A stretch of 64,000 bases of DNA from S5-327 sp965116015 (lineage in GTDB: Bacteria; Chloroflexota; Dehalococcoidia; Lucifugimonadales; Australimonadaceae): positions 1,240,001 through 1,304,000 of the forward strand of contig OZ220477.1 in NCBI GenBank assembly GCA_965116015.1, given 5' to 3'. The notes beneath the pieces were generated by a model. It ran no database searches, was not told the origin of the DNA, and saw only the letters and a program-made list of their open reading frames with translations. Made by a program: the position numbers and the translations under genes. The number at the start of each line of letters is the position of its first letter. The stretch's first letter is position 1. This document shows positions 43,667 through 52,339 of the stretch, piece after piece.

Positions 43667-45151
43667 GTGCAGGTGCTCGTGCCCGAAGGCCATAAAAACG
43701 GCGGCGCCGAGTCCGATTCCCCTCGCGAAGCATGCGGGGTAATTGGCGTATACCTCCCCAAGGAACCCGGCAACAACGCCGCCCAAGTCGCCTTCTACGG
43801 CATCTTCGCCCTCCAGCACCGCGGACAGGAAAGCGCCGGCATCGCCGCCGCCGACGGCTGCTCCCTCCGCAACTTCACCAACACCGGCCTCGTCGCCAAC
43901 GCCTTCCGCCACGAAGACCTCCAGCGGCTCCCCGGAAACCTCGCCATCGGACACACCCGCTACTCAACCACCGGCTCCAGCAGCCCACGCAACGCCCAGC
44001 CCATCATCGCCAAAAGCCCATCCGTCGAACTCGCCCTCGGTCACAACGGCAACGTCATCAACGCCGCCGAACTCCGCGACCGCATCGAACGCCAATGGGG
44101 CGTCCAATGCCATACCGGAACCGACTCCGAAGTCATCGCGCACCTCCTCGCCTGGGCCCCCGGCGACTCCTGGAACGACAAAATCGCCTACCTTATGCGA
44201 AACCTCGAAGGCGCATACTGCCTCGTCGTCGCCACAAACAACTCCATCCTCGGCATCCGCGACCCCCACGGCATCCGACCCCTCGCCCTCGGACGCTACC
44301 CCCAGGGCGGATGGGTCATCGCCTCCGAAAGCTGCGCATTCGACCACATCGGCGCCTCCTTCATCCGCGAAATCGACCCCGGCGAAACCATCCTCATCAA
44401 CCAGAACGGACTCCGAAGCATCCCCTCCCCAAACCCCAGCGCCCAGAAAGCCCACTGCGTCTTCGAACACATCTACTTCGCCCGGCCAGACTCCATCATC
44501 GACGGCCAACTCACCCACGCCGCCCGAACCCGCATGGGACAGCGCCTCGCCCAGGAAAGCCCCGTCGACGCCGACATCGTCATCCCCATCCCCGACTCCG
44601 CCAACTCCGCCGCCATCGGCTACGCCCAAGAATCCCAGATCCCCTTCGGCTACGGCCTCGTCAAGAACCGCTACGTCGGCAGAACCTTCATCGAACCCGA
44701 CCAGCGCTTCCGCCAGCTCGGCGTCCGCAACAAATTCAACACCCTCCCCAACATCCTCTCAGGCAAACGCGTCGTCGTCGTCGACGACAGCATCATCCGC
44801 GGAACAACCACCACTCCCATCATCGCCCTCCTCCGGAAAGCCGGCGCCGCCGAAGTCCACGTCCGCGTCTGCGCCCCGCCCGTCGCTCACCCCTGCCACT
44901 TCGGCGTCGATATGGCCACTCGCGACGAATTCATCGCCGCCGACCGCTCCGTCGACCAGATCCGCGACATCATCGGCGCCGACTCCCTCAGCTACCTCAG
45001 CCTCCGCGGTCTCCACGAAGCCATCAACGGCGATCCCTCTGGAAACAGCTTCTGCAACGCCTGCCTCACCGGCGTCTACCCCATACCCGTCCAGCTCCAG
45101 CTCGACAAACTCTCTCTCGAACGCAAACTCGCCCCCCGAACCGCCGAGTAA
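43667..45151 (+). CDS. purF: Amidophosphoribosyltransferase
   Basis: 494 residues. A 22-residue propeptide precedes the catalytic Cys23 in REACGVIGVYLP. The N-terminal Ntn glutaminase has ALQHRGQESAGIA and LAIGHTRYST. The PRPP motif VVVVDDSIIRGTTT is near 370. Cysteines in AHCVFEHIYF, AHPCHFGVD and FCNACLTG match the 4Fe-4S ligands of the Bacillus-type enzyme. It performs the first step of purine synthesis. GTG codons at 43667, 43673 and 43679 are all possible starts. Confidence 0.96.
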   Translation: MQVLVPEGHKNGGAESDSPREACGVIGVYLPKEPGNNAAQVAFYGIFALQHRGQESAGIAAADGCSLRNFTNTGLVANAFRHEDLQRLPGNLAIGHTRYSTTGSSSPRNAQPIIAKSPSVELALGHNGNVINAAELRDRIERQWGVQCHTGTDSEVIAHLLAWAPGDSWNDKIAYLMRNLEGAYCLVVATNNSILGIRDPHGIRPLALGRYPQGGWVIASESCAFDHIGASFIREIDPGETILINQNGLRSIPSPNPSAQKAHCVFEHIYFARPDSIIDGQLTHAARTRMGQRLAQESPVDADIVIPIPDSANSAAIGYAQESQIPFGYGLVKNRYVGRTFIEPDQRFRQLGVRNKFNTLPNILSGKRVVVVDDSIIRGTTTTPIIALLRKAGAAEVHVRVCAPPVAHPCHFGVDMATRDEFIAADRSVDQIRDIIGADSLSYLSLRGLHEAINGDPSGNSFCNACLTGVYPIPVQLQLDKLSLERKLAPRTAE

Positions 45152-45164
45152 CTCCCCCCATCCC

Positions 45165-46322
45165 TTGACTTCACCCGCCTCCCACGCCAACCCCTCCATC
45201 GCCGACCTCCCACGGATCGTCGACGCCCTCCCCCCCGCCGACGCCCAGCGCCTCCAGCGCATCTACGACATCATCGAATCCACCGGCCGTATGCGCATCC
45301 CCAACTCAATGGCCCCCTGGGTCGAACGCACATTCGGCCCCGTCCGCGCCGTCGAAAACCAGCGCGTCATCCGCGTCGCCAACCTCGTCACCGGCGAATC
45401 CGCCATCTTCAACGAACTCCGCGCCCGAAGACCCCTCAACGCCCAACACTCCCCACACAACGACAACCTCGACGACAACCTCGCCAACGACCCATGGACA
45501 CGCCCCCGCGAGTCCACCCCCGAAGACACCTTCGGAAGACTCGAAACCCCCATCGCCTCCACCGCATCCAACATCGCCAAATACGACGCCCTCCACTCCC
45601 TCATCATCTTCGCCGAACCCAACCCCCTCCTCTTCAACCGCGACGCCGTCCGCGGCTGCATCCGCCTCGCCAACCAGTGGTTCGACGCCGCCCACGCATC
45701 CGACCCCGAAGCCCTCTACCCCTTCTTCCTCTGGAACTGCCTCTGGCGCTCCGGAAGCTCCATCGTCCACGGACACGCCCAAACCCAACTCGCCCGACGA
45801 CGACACTACGCCAGAATCGAAGCCCTCCGCGCAGCCGCCGCAAACTACCGCGCCATCCACCGCCACAACTACTTCCACGACCTCGCCGAAACCCACGAAT
45901 CCCTCGGCCTCTCCGCCCCCTCCAGCAACGACATCCGCGTCCTCGCCAGCCTCACCCCCATCAAAGAGAAAGAAACCATCATCCTCGCCCCCGAATTCAA
46001 CGACAACCTCGCCGACGCCCTGCACGCCGTCCTCGCCGCCTTCCGCGACAACCTCGGCGTCCGATCCTTCAACGTCGGAGCCCTCCTCCCTCCCCTCAAC
46101 GCCCCTCTCTCTCCTCCCTCCTCCCACCCCAACCCCCCCCCAGAGAACGACTGGCAAGACTTCCCCGTCGTCGTCCGCATCGTCGACCGCGGAAACCTCG
46201 ACGCCCGCACAAGCGACATCGGCGCCATGGAACTCTTCGCCGAACCCGTCGTCGCATCCGACCCCTTCGCCATCGCCGCAACCCTCTCAACCGCCTTACA
46301 ACCACAAGGAAGCAACCTATGA
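45165..46322 (+). CDS. GalT/HIT-superfamily nucleotidyltransferase-like protein
   Basis: 385 residues from a TTG at 45165. The HIT-type active site reads SIVHGHAQTQL near 201-211 (HxHxQ), as in galactose-1-phosphate uridylyltransferase and related AMP/UMP transferases. ILAPEFNDNLADAL and a late VRIVDRGNLDARTSDIGAMELF follow. A Pro/Ser-rich insertion lies near 310-325. The start is uncertain because no ATG precedes the conserved part. It overlaps the GT2 gene (ATGA), suggesting a shared sugar-nucleotide pathway. The substrate is unknown. Confidence 0.75.
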   Translation: MTSPASHANPSIADLPRIVDALPPADAQRLQRIYDIIESTGRMRIPNSMAPWVERTFGPVRAVENQRVIRVANLVTGESAIFNELRARRPLNAQHSPHNDNLDDNLANDPWTRPRESTPEDTFGRLETPIASTASNIAKYDALHSLIIFAEPNPLLFNRDAVRGCIRLANQWFDAAHASDPEALYPFFLWNCLWRSGSSIVHGHAQTQLARRRHYARIEALRAAAANYRAIHRHNYFHDLAETHESLGLSAPSSNDIRVLASLTPIKEKETIILAPEFNDNLADALHAVLAAFRDNLGVRSFNVGALLPPLNAPLSPPSSHPNPPPENDWQDFPVVVRIVDRGNLDARTSDIGAMELFAEPVVASDPFAIAATLSTALQPQGSNL

Positions 46323-47047
46323 CGACCGTAGACATCGTCATCCCCGTCCTCAACGAAGAACATTCCCTCCCCCGCTGCATCGAAACCCTCAGCGCCTTCC
46401 TCGCCGAATCCCTCCCCCACCAATGGCGCATCGTCGTCGCCGACAACGGCTCAACCGACTCCACCCTCGACGTCGCCGCCGAGTACTCCCGCAACCAACC
46501 CGACTCCGTAGCCGCCATCCACCTCGACCAGCGCGGACGCGGACGAGCCCTCAAACGCGCATGGACCGAAAGCAGCGCCGACATCCTCTCCTATATGGAC
46601 GTCGACCTCTCCACCGGCATCGAGGCATTCCCCTCCCTCGTCTCAGCCATCGCCAACGAAGGCTGCCACCTCGCTTGGGGATCCCGCCTCTCCTCCGGCT
46701 CCCGAACACAGCGCTCCCTCAAACGCGAAACCATCTCCCGCGCCTACAACCTCATCATCCGAACAGGAATGCGCACCCGCTTCCGCGACGCCCAATGCGG
46801 CTTCAAAGCCATCAGCCGCGACGCCGCGCAGATCCTCCTCCCCCACATCCGCGACACCGGATGGTTCTTCGACACCGAACTACTCGTCATCGCCGAAAAA
46901 CAAGGCTTCCGCTGCAAAGAAATCCCCGTCGCCTGGAAAGAAGACCCCGACTCCCGCGTCAAAATCGCCAGCACAGCCATCCACGACCTCCGAGGCCTCG
47001 CCCGGCTGCGCTTCGGCGGCATCCCCAACATCGCCCCTCCCCCCTAA
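46319..47047 (+). CDS. Family 2 glycosyltransferase (dolichyl-phosphate mannosyltransferase-like)
   Basis: 242 residues. DIVIPVLNEEHSL is at the start, VVADNGSTDSTLDVA near 39, YMDVDLSTGIEAF holds the DxD near 92, and RDAQCGFKAISRDAAQILLP near 155 matches the DPM1/GtrB-type signature. WFFDTELLVIAEKQGF follows. It moves a sugar from a nucleotide donor, probably to a polyprenyl phosphate. No C-terminal membrane segment is present. Confidence 0.9.
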   Translation: MTTVDIVIPVLNEEHSLPRCIETLSAFLAESLPHQWRIVVADNGSTDSTLDVAAEYSRNQPDSVAAIHLDQRGRGRALKRAWTESSADILSYMDVDLSTGIEAFPSLVSAIANEGCHLAWGSRLSSGSRTQRSLKRETISRAYNLIIRTGMRTRFRDAQCGFKAISRDAAQILLPHIRDTGWFFDTELLVIAEKQGFRCKEIPVAWKEDPDSRVKIASTAIHDLRGLARLRFGGIPNIAPPP

Positions 47048-47223
47048 ACCCCCGACCCCGCCAACAACCCGCGCAGCTGCAGCAACTCCCCCGCACGATA
47101 TCCCCGCCTCTCCCCGCAAGAGAAGACCCCCAAACCCCAAGCTCACCCGCTTGCTACCCCCGCCAGCGTAGCCTTAGCATTACCCTCCACCACCCGCCCA
47201 CCCAAACCCCTTCTGCCGCCGAG

Positions 47224-48234
47224 ATGCAATTCAACAACCCAACCTCCAGCGCCGCCTTCGAAGTCCGCCCTTCCATAATCACCGGCGACACCGCCGACTT
47301 CTACCTCCACCGAACCCAGCGCATCCTCCGCAACGAGGGCATGAACCCCACGGTGGTGATGGAATTCTCCCCAAGCCAGCAAGCCGTCCTCTGCGGATCC
47401 CAGGAAGTCAAAGCCGTCCTCGAAAAAGTAACCTCCGAAGGCAACCGCCAGATCTGGGCCGTCGAAGAAGGAACCGAAATCGCCCAAAACGAAGTCTGCC
47501 TCCAGGTCCGCGCCCCCTACACCTCCTTCGGCCTCTACGAAACCGCCATCTGCGGAATGCTCGCCCACCAGAGCGGATGGGCCACCGCCGCCCGAACCAT
47601 CGCCCGCGCTGCCCAGGGCATCCCCGTCATCTCCGTCGGAGCCCACAACGTCCACCCCTCCGTCGCCGCCGTTATGGACTACGCCGCCATCGTCGGCGGA
47701 TGCGCCTCCGGATCCACCGTCCTCGGTTCGCGGCTCGCCGCATCCACGCCCGTCTCCTCCGTCTCAGGAGCCCTCGTCCAGCTCATCGGCGACCCCGTCA
47801 AGGCTATGCTCGCCTTCGACCGCGCCGTCTCCCCCGAAGCCCAGCGAATGGCCTACGTCGACCCCCGCTACGACGTCGTCGAGCAGGTCGCCGCCCTCGC
47901 CCGCGCAACCGGCGACCGCCTCAACAGCGTCCGCCTCTCCCGACGACCCGGCGGCAGCCAGATCCCCCCTGCCGACATCCAGCAAGTGCGCGAACGCCTC
48001 AACAAGGTTGGCGCCCAGCAAGTCCAGATCATCCTCAGCGGCAGAATGACCCCAGAACGCGTCGCCGAACTCGTCGAAGCAAACGCCCCCGTCGACGCCC
48101 TCCACGACACCTCCTACATCGCCTCCTCCCCTCCCATCGCCTTCTCCCCGAACATCCGCTCCATCAACGACCGCGAGATCGCGCAGGAAACCGAGCCCCC
48201 GCCCCCCAACCCCCGCCTGATGCGGCTCCTCTAG
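47224..48234 (+). CDS. Nicotinate phosphoribosyltransferase-like protein
   Basis: 336 residues. SIITGDTADFYLHRTQRIL is near 16-34. The type II phosphoribosyltransferase barrel includes SVGAHNVHPSVAAVMDYAAI near 136, GCASGSTVLGSRLAA near 158, and QVQIILSGRMTPERVAEL near 260. It is shorter than many nicotinate phosphoribosyltransferases but fits the archaeal/short bacterial form. It makes NaMN from nicotinate and PRPP for NAD salvage. The 176-bp gap upstream (47048-47223) shows no clear promoter. Confidence 0.83.
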   Translation: MQFNNPTSSAAFEVRPSIITGDTADFYLHRTQRILRNEGMNPTVVMEFSPSQQAVLCGSQEVKAVLEKVTSEGNRQIWAVEEGTEIAQNEVCLQVRAPYTSFGLYETAICGMLAHQSGWATAARTIARAAQGIPVISVGAHNVHPSVAAVMDYAAIVGGCASGSTVLGSRLAASTPVSSVSGALVQLIGDPVKAMLAFDRAVSPEAQRMAYVDPRYDVVEQVAALARATGDRLNSVRLSRRPGGSQIPPADIQQVRERLNKVGAQQVQIILSGRMTPERVAELVEANAPVDALHDTSYIASSPPIAFSPNIRSINDREIAQETEPPPPNPRLMRLL

Positions 48235-48354
48235 CAGCCCTGACCGCGCCAGGGAGCGAGCCGCCTGCCCGGCCCCCTCCAGCAACACGACCCAACCCAT
48301 CCCCCTCCTCCTGAACGCGCGCCGCGGCGCGAACCAGGAAACTCGCCCCTCGGA

Positions 48355-48360
48355 TAACAT
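48355..48360 (+). promoter_or_regulatory. -10 box for the PH-like membrane protein gene
   Basis: TAACAT lies 12 nt before the ATG at 48373, predicting a leader of only about 5-6 nt without a ribosome site. Confidence 0.35.
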
Positions 48361-48372
48361 AAACTCCAACCC

Positions 48373-49620
48373 ATGACCTCCCCCGAATCCCCCCTCCACC
48401 CAAGCATCCCCTGGCTCGCCGGCGAACAATTCGACATCGCCCTCGACGCCACAGACGGCGCCCTCGACTCCCCCCCGCAACGCGGCGACGCCCTAGTCCT
48501 CACCACCCACCGCATCATCAGGTTCGCCGAATCCGCCAGCGAGCGCGCCCTCGCCCTCCTCCCGCTCAGCAGCGTCGCCGCCGTCGAAATCGTCGACATC
48601 TCGCGACCCGCTCAGCGGCTCGGAACAGGTCTCTTCCTGCTCGTCGTCAGCGCCCTCCTCGGCCTCATCAGCTGGAGTATGTTCGCCATCCCCTTCGTCT
48701 CCCTCCTCCTCGGCGGAATCCCCGCCCTCATCAGCGTCTACGCCCTTGCCGGATGGGCGTTCCCCGACGGCGAAGGAGCATTGCGCATCTACACCCACGG
48801 CCATGCATTCACCCAACCCCTCCGCAGCCCCGCCGCCAGACGCGACGCATACCTCATCGCCCAGCACCTCTCCGCTCCCCCCCACGCCGACCCACAACCC
48901 TCCCGCCGCGCCACCGCCGCCGAGCAGCGCTCCCCCCACGACGCCCGCCCTCGCCCCGCCCACGACCACGCCTCCGGCGCCCAGTCCCGCCCCCCTCACG
49001 ACGACAACGCCTCCGAGCAGCAACCCCCCCACGACCACGCCTCCGGCCCTCAGCCCCAAGCCCCCAGCCCCGACGCCGCCCCCCAACGCCGTCCTCGCGT
49101 TCCGCTCCGGCGCCGTCCGCTATCCCCACTGCGCGAACGCCACAAACTCCCACGCCCATCCTCGACAGCAACCGATACAACGCCCCAGAGCGACGAGAAA
49201 ACCGCGCGGCGTCTCCGCAGCCGACCCCGACTGCCCCTCCTCAGGAAACCGAAACGAGCAGCCGCCCCAAGAACGCCCCGCAGCATCAGGCTAACGCCCC
49301 CCAACGCCCAGTCCCGCCACTCTCACGACGACAACGCCGACGAGCAGCAACCTCCCCACGACCACGCCTCCGACCCCCAACCCCAACCCCCCAGCCCCGG
49401 CGCCGCTCCCCAACGCCGTCCGCGCGTTCCGCTCCGACGCCGTCCGCTGTCCCCCCTGCGCGAACGCCACAAACTCCCACGCCCATCCTCGACAGCAACC
49501 GAAACGACGCCTCAGAGCGCCGAGGAAACCGCGCGGCCACTCCGCAGCCGCTCCCGATTGCCGCTCCTCAAGAAACCGAAACGAGCAGCCGCCCCAAGAG
49601 CGCCCCGCAAAGCCGGTTAA
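48373..49620 (+). CDS. PH-like membrane protein with long repetitive C-terminus
   Basis: 415 residues. Residues 10-75 resemble a bacterial PH-like domain (GDALVLTTHRIIRFA, LLPLSSVAAVEIVD). Two hydrophobic segments lie at about 86-105 and 107-130. From about 175 to the end the protein is Pro/Arg/Ser/His-rich and built mainly from two copies of a 109-residue unit containing RERHKLPRPSSTAT and RSRPRLPLL. The tail is probably disordered and basic. Its function is unknown; the amino-acid composition of the tail follows the C-rich DNA. Confidence 0.7.
   Translation: MTSPESPLHPSIPWLAGEQFDIALDATDGALDSPPQRGDALVLTTHRIIRFAESASERALALLPLSSVAAVEIVDISRPAQRLGTGLFLLVVSALLGLISWSMFAIPFVSLLLGGIPALISVYALAGWAFPDGEGALRIYTHGHAFTQPLRSPAARRDAYLIAQHLSAPPHADPQPSRRATAAEQRSPHDARPRPAHDHASGAQSRPPHDDNASEQQPPHDHASGPQPQAPSPDAAPQRRPRVPLRRRPLSPLRERHKLPRPSSTATDTTPQSDEKTARRLRSRPRLPLLRKPKRAAAPRTPRSIRLTPPNAQSRHSHDDNADEQQPPHDHASDPQPQPPSPGAAPQRRPRVPLRRRPLSPLRERHKLPRPSSTATETTPQSAEETARPLRSRSRLPLLKKPKRAAAPRAPRKAG
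48979..49620 (+). repeat. 327-bp tandem repeat inside the PH-like gene
   Basis: GCCCAGTCCCGCC occurs at 48979 and 49306. CAACGCCGTC occurs at 49084 and 49411. The period is 327 bp (109 codons), in frame, in two copies with moderate divergence. Bases 49621-49901 after the gene are C-rich spacer with no recognisable feature. Confidence 0.88.
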
Positions 49621-49901
49621 CCCCCCCACCGAATCCCGCCCTCCCAGGAGCGCCTTGCCTGCCGACTCTCCGTTCCCCACATGCGCCCCGGCGCGCGTCC
49701 ACGCCCATACCCCCGCGTTGCCCGTCGCGCCCCCCCGTACGGCCCCGACCCCCGGATACCCGCCGAGAACGGCGGCGAGCATCGCGCCGTTCCCCCCGCG
49801 CGCCAACGACCCCGCCTCCGCCAACGACGCCGCGGACACGCCCCCGCCCGCCCCACGCCCCAACGCCTCATCGAGGATGACGCGCCGCTATCCTCCCAGC
49901 G

Positions 49902-50975
49902 CTATCCAGCTAACCCACAGTCAGCTGGACAACCGCGCTCCGCCTCCCCGCGCAGCCCAGCGTCCAACGGAGAATCGAAACCCATCCGCGCGACCGGACC
50001 AGAACCCACAACGAAGCGCGCCCCCTCTCCCAGCGAAACCTCCCCCCCTCGCTCCAGAACCCTCCGCGCCTGCTCCAGCTTGCGATGACCCAGCGTCGCC
50101 CCCTCCCCCCGCAGCGACCTCCACGCGCCCTCCAGAACCCTCGCCTGCAGCGGACGCGGCATCTTCCGAAGCTCCCCCTTGTCCCACGACACCCCCGCCG
50201 GCGACCGCTCCTCGAATCCAGCCGACCCATCCCGCGCCAAACGCTCAAGCAGCGCGTCATCCTCCGCCGCCCGTTCAGCAAACCCCGCGAGCGCCCCCCG
50301 CACATCAACGTTCACCAGCTCCAGCTCCCGAAGCGCCCGCAACCGCACCCGATTCCGCGCATACCGCAGCAACCGGTTCGACCCGTCCCGCGCCGGAGCA
50401 ACCCCCCCCTCCGCGCACACAGCCTCCGTCTCCGCCCGGCTCACCCGCAGCAACGGACGCAGCAACACGAGCTCCATCCCCCCCACCATCCGCGACGACA
50501 ACTCGCGCACGCCCCCAACCCCTCGCAAACCCGCCCCTCGCGTCAGACGCAGCAGCGCCGTCTCCGCCTGATCGTCCTCCGTATGCGCCGTCGCGAACGC
50601 CGACGCCCCATGCCTCTCCGCAACCTCCGCGAAGAACCGGTAACGCGCCTCCCGAGCCGACCCCTCGCTCCGCCCCGACTCCCCCGAACCGCCCTCGAAC
50701 GGCAACCCAAGACTCGCAGCCGTCCGTTGCGCCAGCGCGCGCTCCCGCCTATCGCTCCAGGGACGCAGCCCGTGCGCGAAGTGCGCAACCACCAACCGCC
50801 CGCGCAACCGAGCCCCCATCTCCGCGCTCGCCAGCAGCATCGCCATCGAGTCCGCCCCTCCAGACACCCCCAGCCCCAAACGACCCCCTCCCAAACGCTC
50901 GGAATGACGCCCGATCGCCCGGCGCATCGCCAGCGCAACCCGCCTCGTCGCCGACCCTCTCCCCGAATCCCTCAT
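49902..50975 (-). CDS. tilS: tRNA(Ile)-lysidine synthase
   Basis: 357 residues. The PP-loop is LGVSGGADSMAMLL near 35-48. HFAHGLRPWSDRRE, TAHTEDDQAETALLRL and LLRYARNRVRLR (the segment before the conserved RN..R) follow. It modifies the wobble cytidine of tRNA-Ile(CAU) to lysidine, and is essential in most bacteria. The C-terminal domain is short and Gly/Arg-rich. Its ATG overlaps the stop of the CNNM/CBS gene. Confidence 0.93.
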   Translation of the reverse strand: MRDSGRGSATRRVALAMRRAIGRHSERLGGGRLGLGVSGGADSMAMLLASAEMGARLRGRLVVAHFAHGLRPWSDRRERALAQRTAASLGLPFEGGSGESGRSEGSAREARYRFFAEVAERHGASAFATAHTEDDQAETALLRLTRGAGLRGVGGVRELSSRMVGGMELVLLRPLLRVSRAETEAVCAEGGVAPARDGSNRLLRYARNRVRLRALRELELVNVDVRGALAGFAERAAEDDALLERLARDGSAGFEERSPAGVSWDKGELRKMPRPLQARVLEGAWRSLRGEGATLGHRKLEQARRVLERGGEVSLGEGARFVVGSGPVARMGFDSPLDAGLRGEAERGCPADCGLAG

Positions 50976-52243
50976 CGCTCAACGTGCGCGCGGCTCACCC
51001 GCACCCGAACAATACGCGGACCCCTCATCTCCAGCGCCTCAAACCGCAGATTCCGATACGCCGCCACCGTCCCCTCCGACGGAATACTCCCCAGCAACTC
51101 CAGCAGAAACCCCGCCACCGTCTCATACTCCCCCTGCGGAATCCCCAGCCCCAAACGCTCATTCGCCTCCACCACCCCGAGCCCCGCGTCCAGCTCCACC
51201 GTATCCTCGTCGAGCGGCAGCACATCCTGAGCCCCCACCTGCTGCTCATCGTCCGGAACGCGCCCCACGATCCCCTCAACAAGACGCTTCAGCGTAACAA
51301 GCCCCGCCACACCCCCAAACTCGTCCGCCACCATCGCCAGCTGATCCCCCCGCGACCTCATCTCGTCGAACAGTTCGCTCACCAACTTCGTCTCCGGCAC
51401 AAACCGCACTGGGCGCGTCTCCAGCGTAACCGCGCTATCCAAACCCGCCCCTCCCGCCAGCTGACGCATCACATCCTTCACCGCCACCAAACCCACCACA
51501 TCGTCCAGCGTCCCCTGCACAACCGGAAATCGCGTGTGATAATTCTCGTTGTACCTCTCCAGAAACTCCCCAATCGTCGCCCCCAGCCCGATCGACGCTA
51601 TCTCCGGCCTCGGCGTCATCAACTCGCTCACACGCCGATCCCCAAACTCCAGCACGCGCCGAATCATCTCCGCCTCCCCCTGGTCAACCGCCCCGCGCTC
51701 GCTCCCCACCTGCACCAGCGTCTTAATCTCCTCCTCAGTAACCTCCTCCCTTCTCCCCCCTCCCCCAAGCGCCCTCACCACCCCCGTAGATATCGCAAGC
51801 AACACGAACGAAAACGGACGCAGCCCCCAACTGATCACCTGCACCGGCGGCGCAACAATAATCGACGTCCGCTCCGCATAGCGCGCCGCCAGCGTCTTCG
51901 GAATCGTCTCCCCGAACACCAGCAGCGCAATCGTCACGCCCGCCGTCGCCGTCGCCACCGCAGTAGTCTCGTCCGCAATCACCCCCAGCGCCACGCTCGT
52001 AGCCACCGCCGCCGCGCCCGTGTTCACCAGGTTATTGCCCAGCAGAATCGGCGGAAGCAAACGCTCAGGATGCTCCACCATCCGCGCAACCCGGCGCGCT
52101 CCCCCCACCCGCTCGTTCACCATCTGCCGAATCCGCAACCGCTGCACAGACAGCAGCGCCGCCTCCGAACCCGAGAAAAACGCCGAAAGCAAAAGAAATA
52201 CCGCCAGCAACATCACGCTGGCGGCGTTCACCTCGCCTAACAT
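50972..52243 (-). CDS. CNNM/CBS-domain membrane protein (hemolysin C/CorC-type family)
   Basis: 423 residues. The DUF21/CNNM membrane domain at 1-170 has FFSGSEAALLSVQRLRIRQM and GNNLVNTGAAAVATSVAL, then FGETIPKTLAARY. A CBS pair follows (VSELMTPRPEIASI; VVGLVAVKDVMRQL). A CorC/HlyC C-terminal domain includes MVADEFGGVAGLVTLKRLVE and GEYETVAGFLLELLGSIP. It probably moves magnesium or another divalent cation. The ATG at 52243 is chosen for the GGAGG upstream. Confidence 0.92.
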   Translation of the reverse strand: MLGEVNAASVMLLAVFLLLSAFFSGSEAALLSVQRLRIRQMVNERVGGARRVARMVEHPERLLPPILLGNNLVNTGAAAVATSVALGVIADETTAVATATAGVTIALLVFGETIPKTLAARYAERTSIIVAPPVQVISWGLRPFSFVLLAISTGVVRALGGGGRREEVTEEEIKTLVQVGSERGAVDQGEAEMIRRVLEFGDRRVSELMTPRPEIASIGLGATIGEFLERYNENYHTRFPVVQGTLDDVVGLVAVKDVMRQLAGGAGLDSAVTLETRPVRFVPETKLVSELFDEMRSRGDQLAMVADEFGGVAGLVTLKRLVEGIVGRVPDDEQQVGAQDVLPLDEDTVELDAGLGVVEANERLGLGIPQGEYETVAGFLLELLGSIPSEGTVAAYRNLRFEALEMRGPRIVRVRVSRAHVER

Positions 52244-52294
52244 CCCTCGCACCTCCGCGGCTCCCTCTACTCGTCGGCAAACCGCCGCCGCGCC

Positions 52295-52323
52295 CATTCA
52301 CAACGGCGCCATTCATAACGGCG
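52295..52323. repeat. Direct repeat in the tilS-operon/tsaD divergent promoter region
   Basis: CATTCACAACGGCG (52295-52308) and CATTCATAACGGCG (52310-52323) differ by one base and are 15 bp apart. They end 4 bp before the tsaD -10 box, so they could be a binding site shared by the two divergent genes. Confidence 0.6.
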
Positions 52324-52327
52324 ATGG

Positions 52328-52333
52328 TAGCAT
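52328..52333 (+). promoter_or_regulatory. -10 box giving a leaderless tsaD transcript
   Basis: TAGCAT is followed by 6 nt and the ATG at 52340. The overlapping bases 52329-52334 read TATGCT on the reverse strand and could serve the opposite gene. Confidence 0.45.
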
Positions 52334-52339
52334 AGGCAT

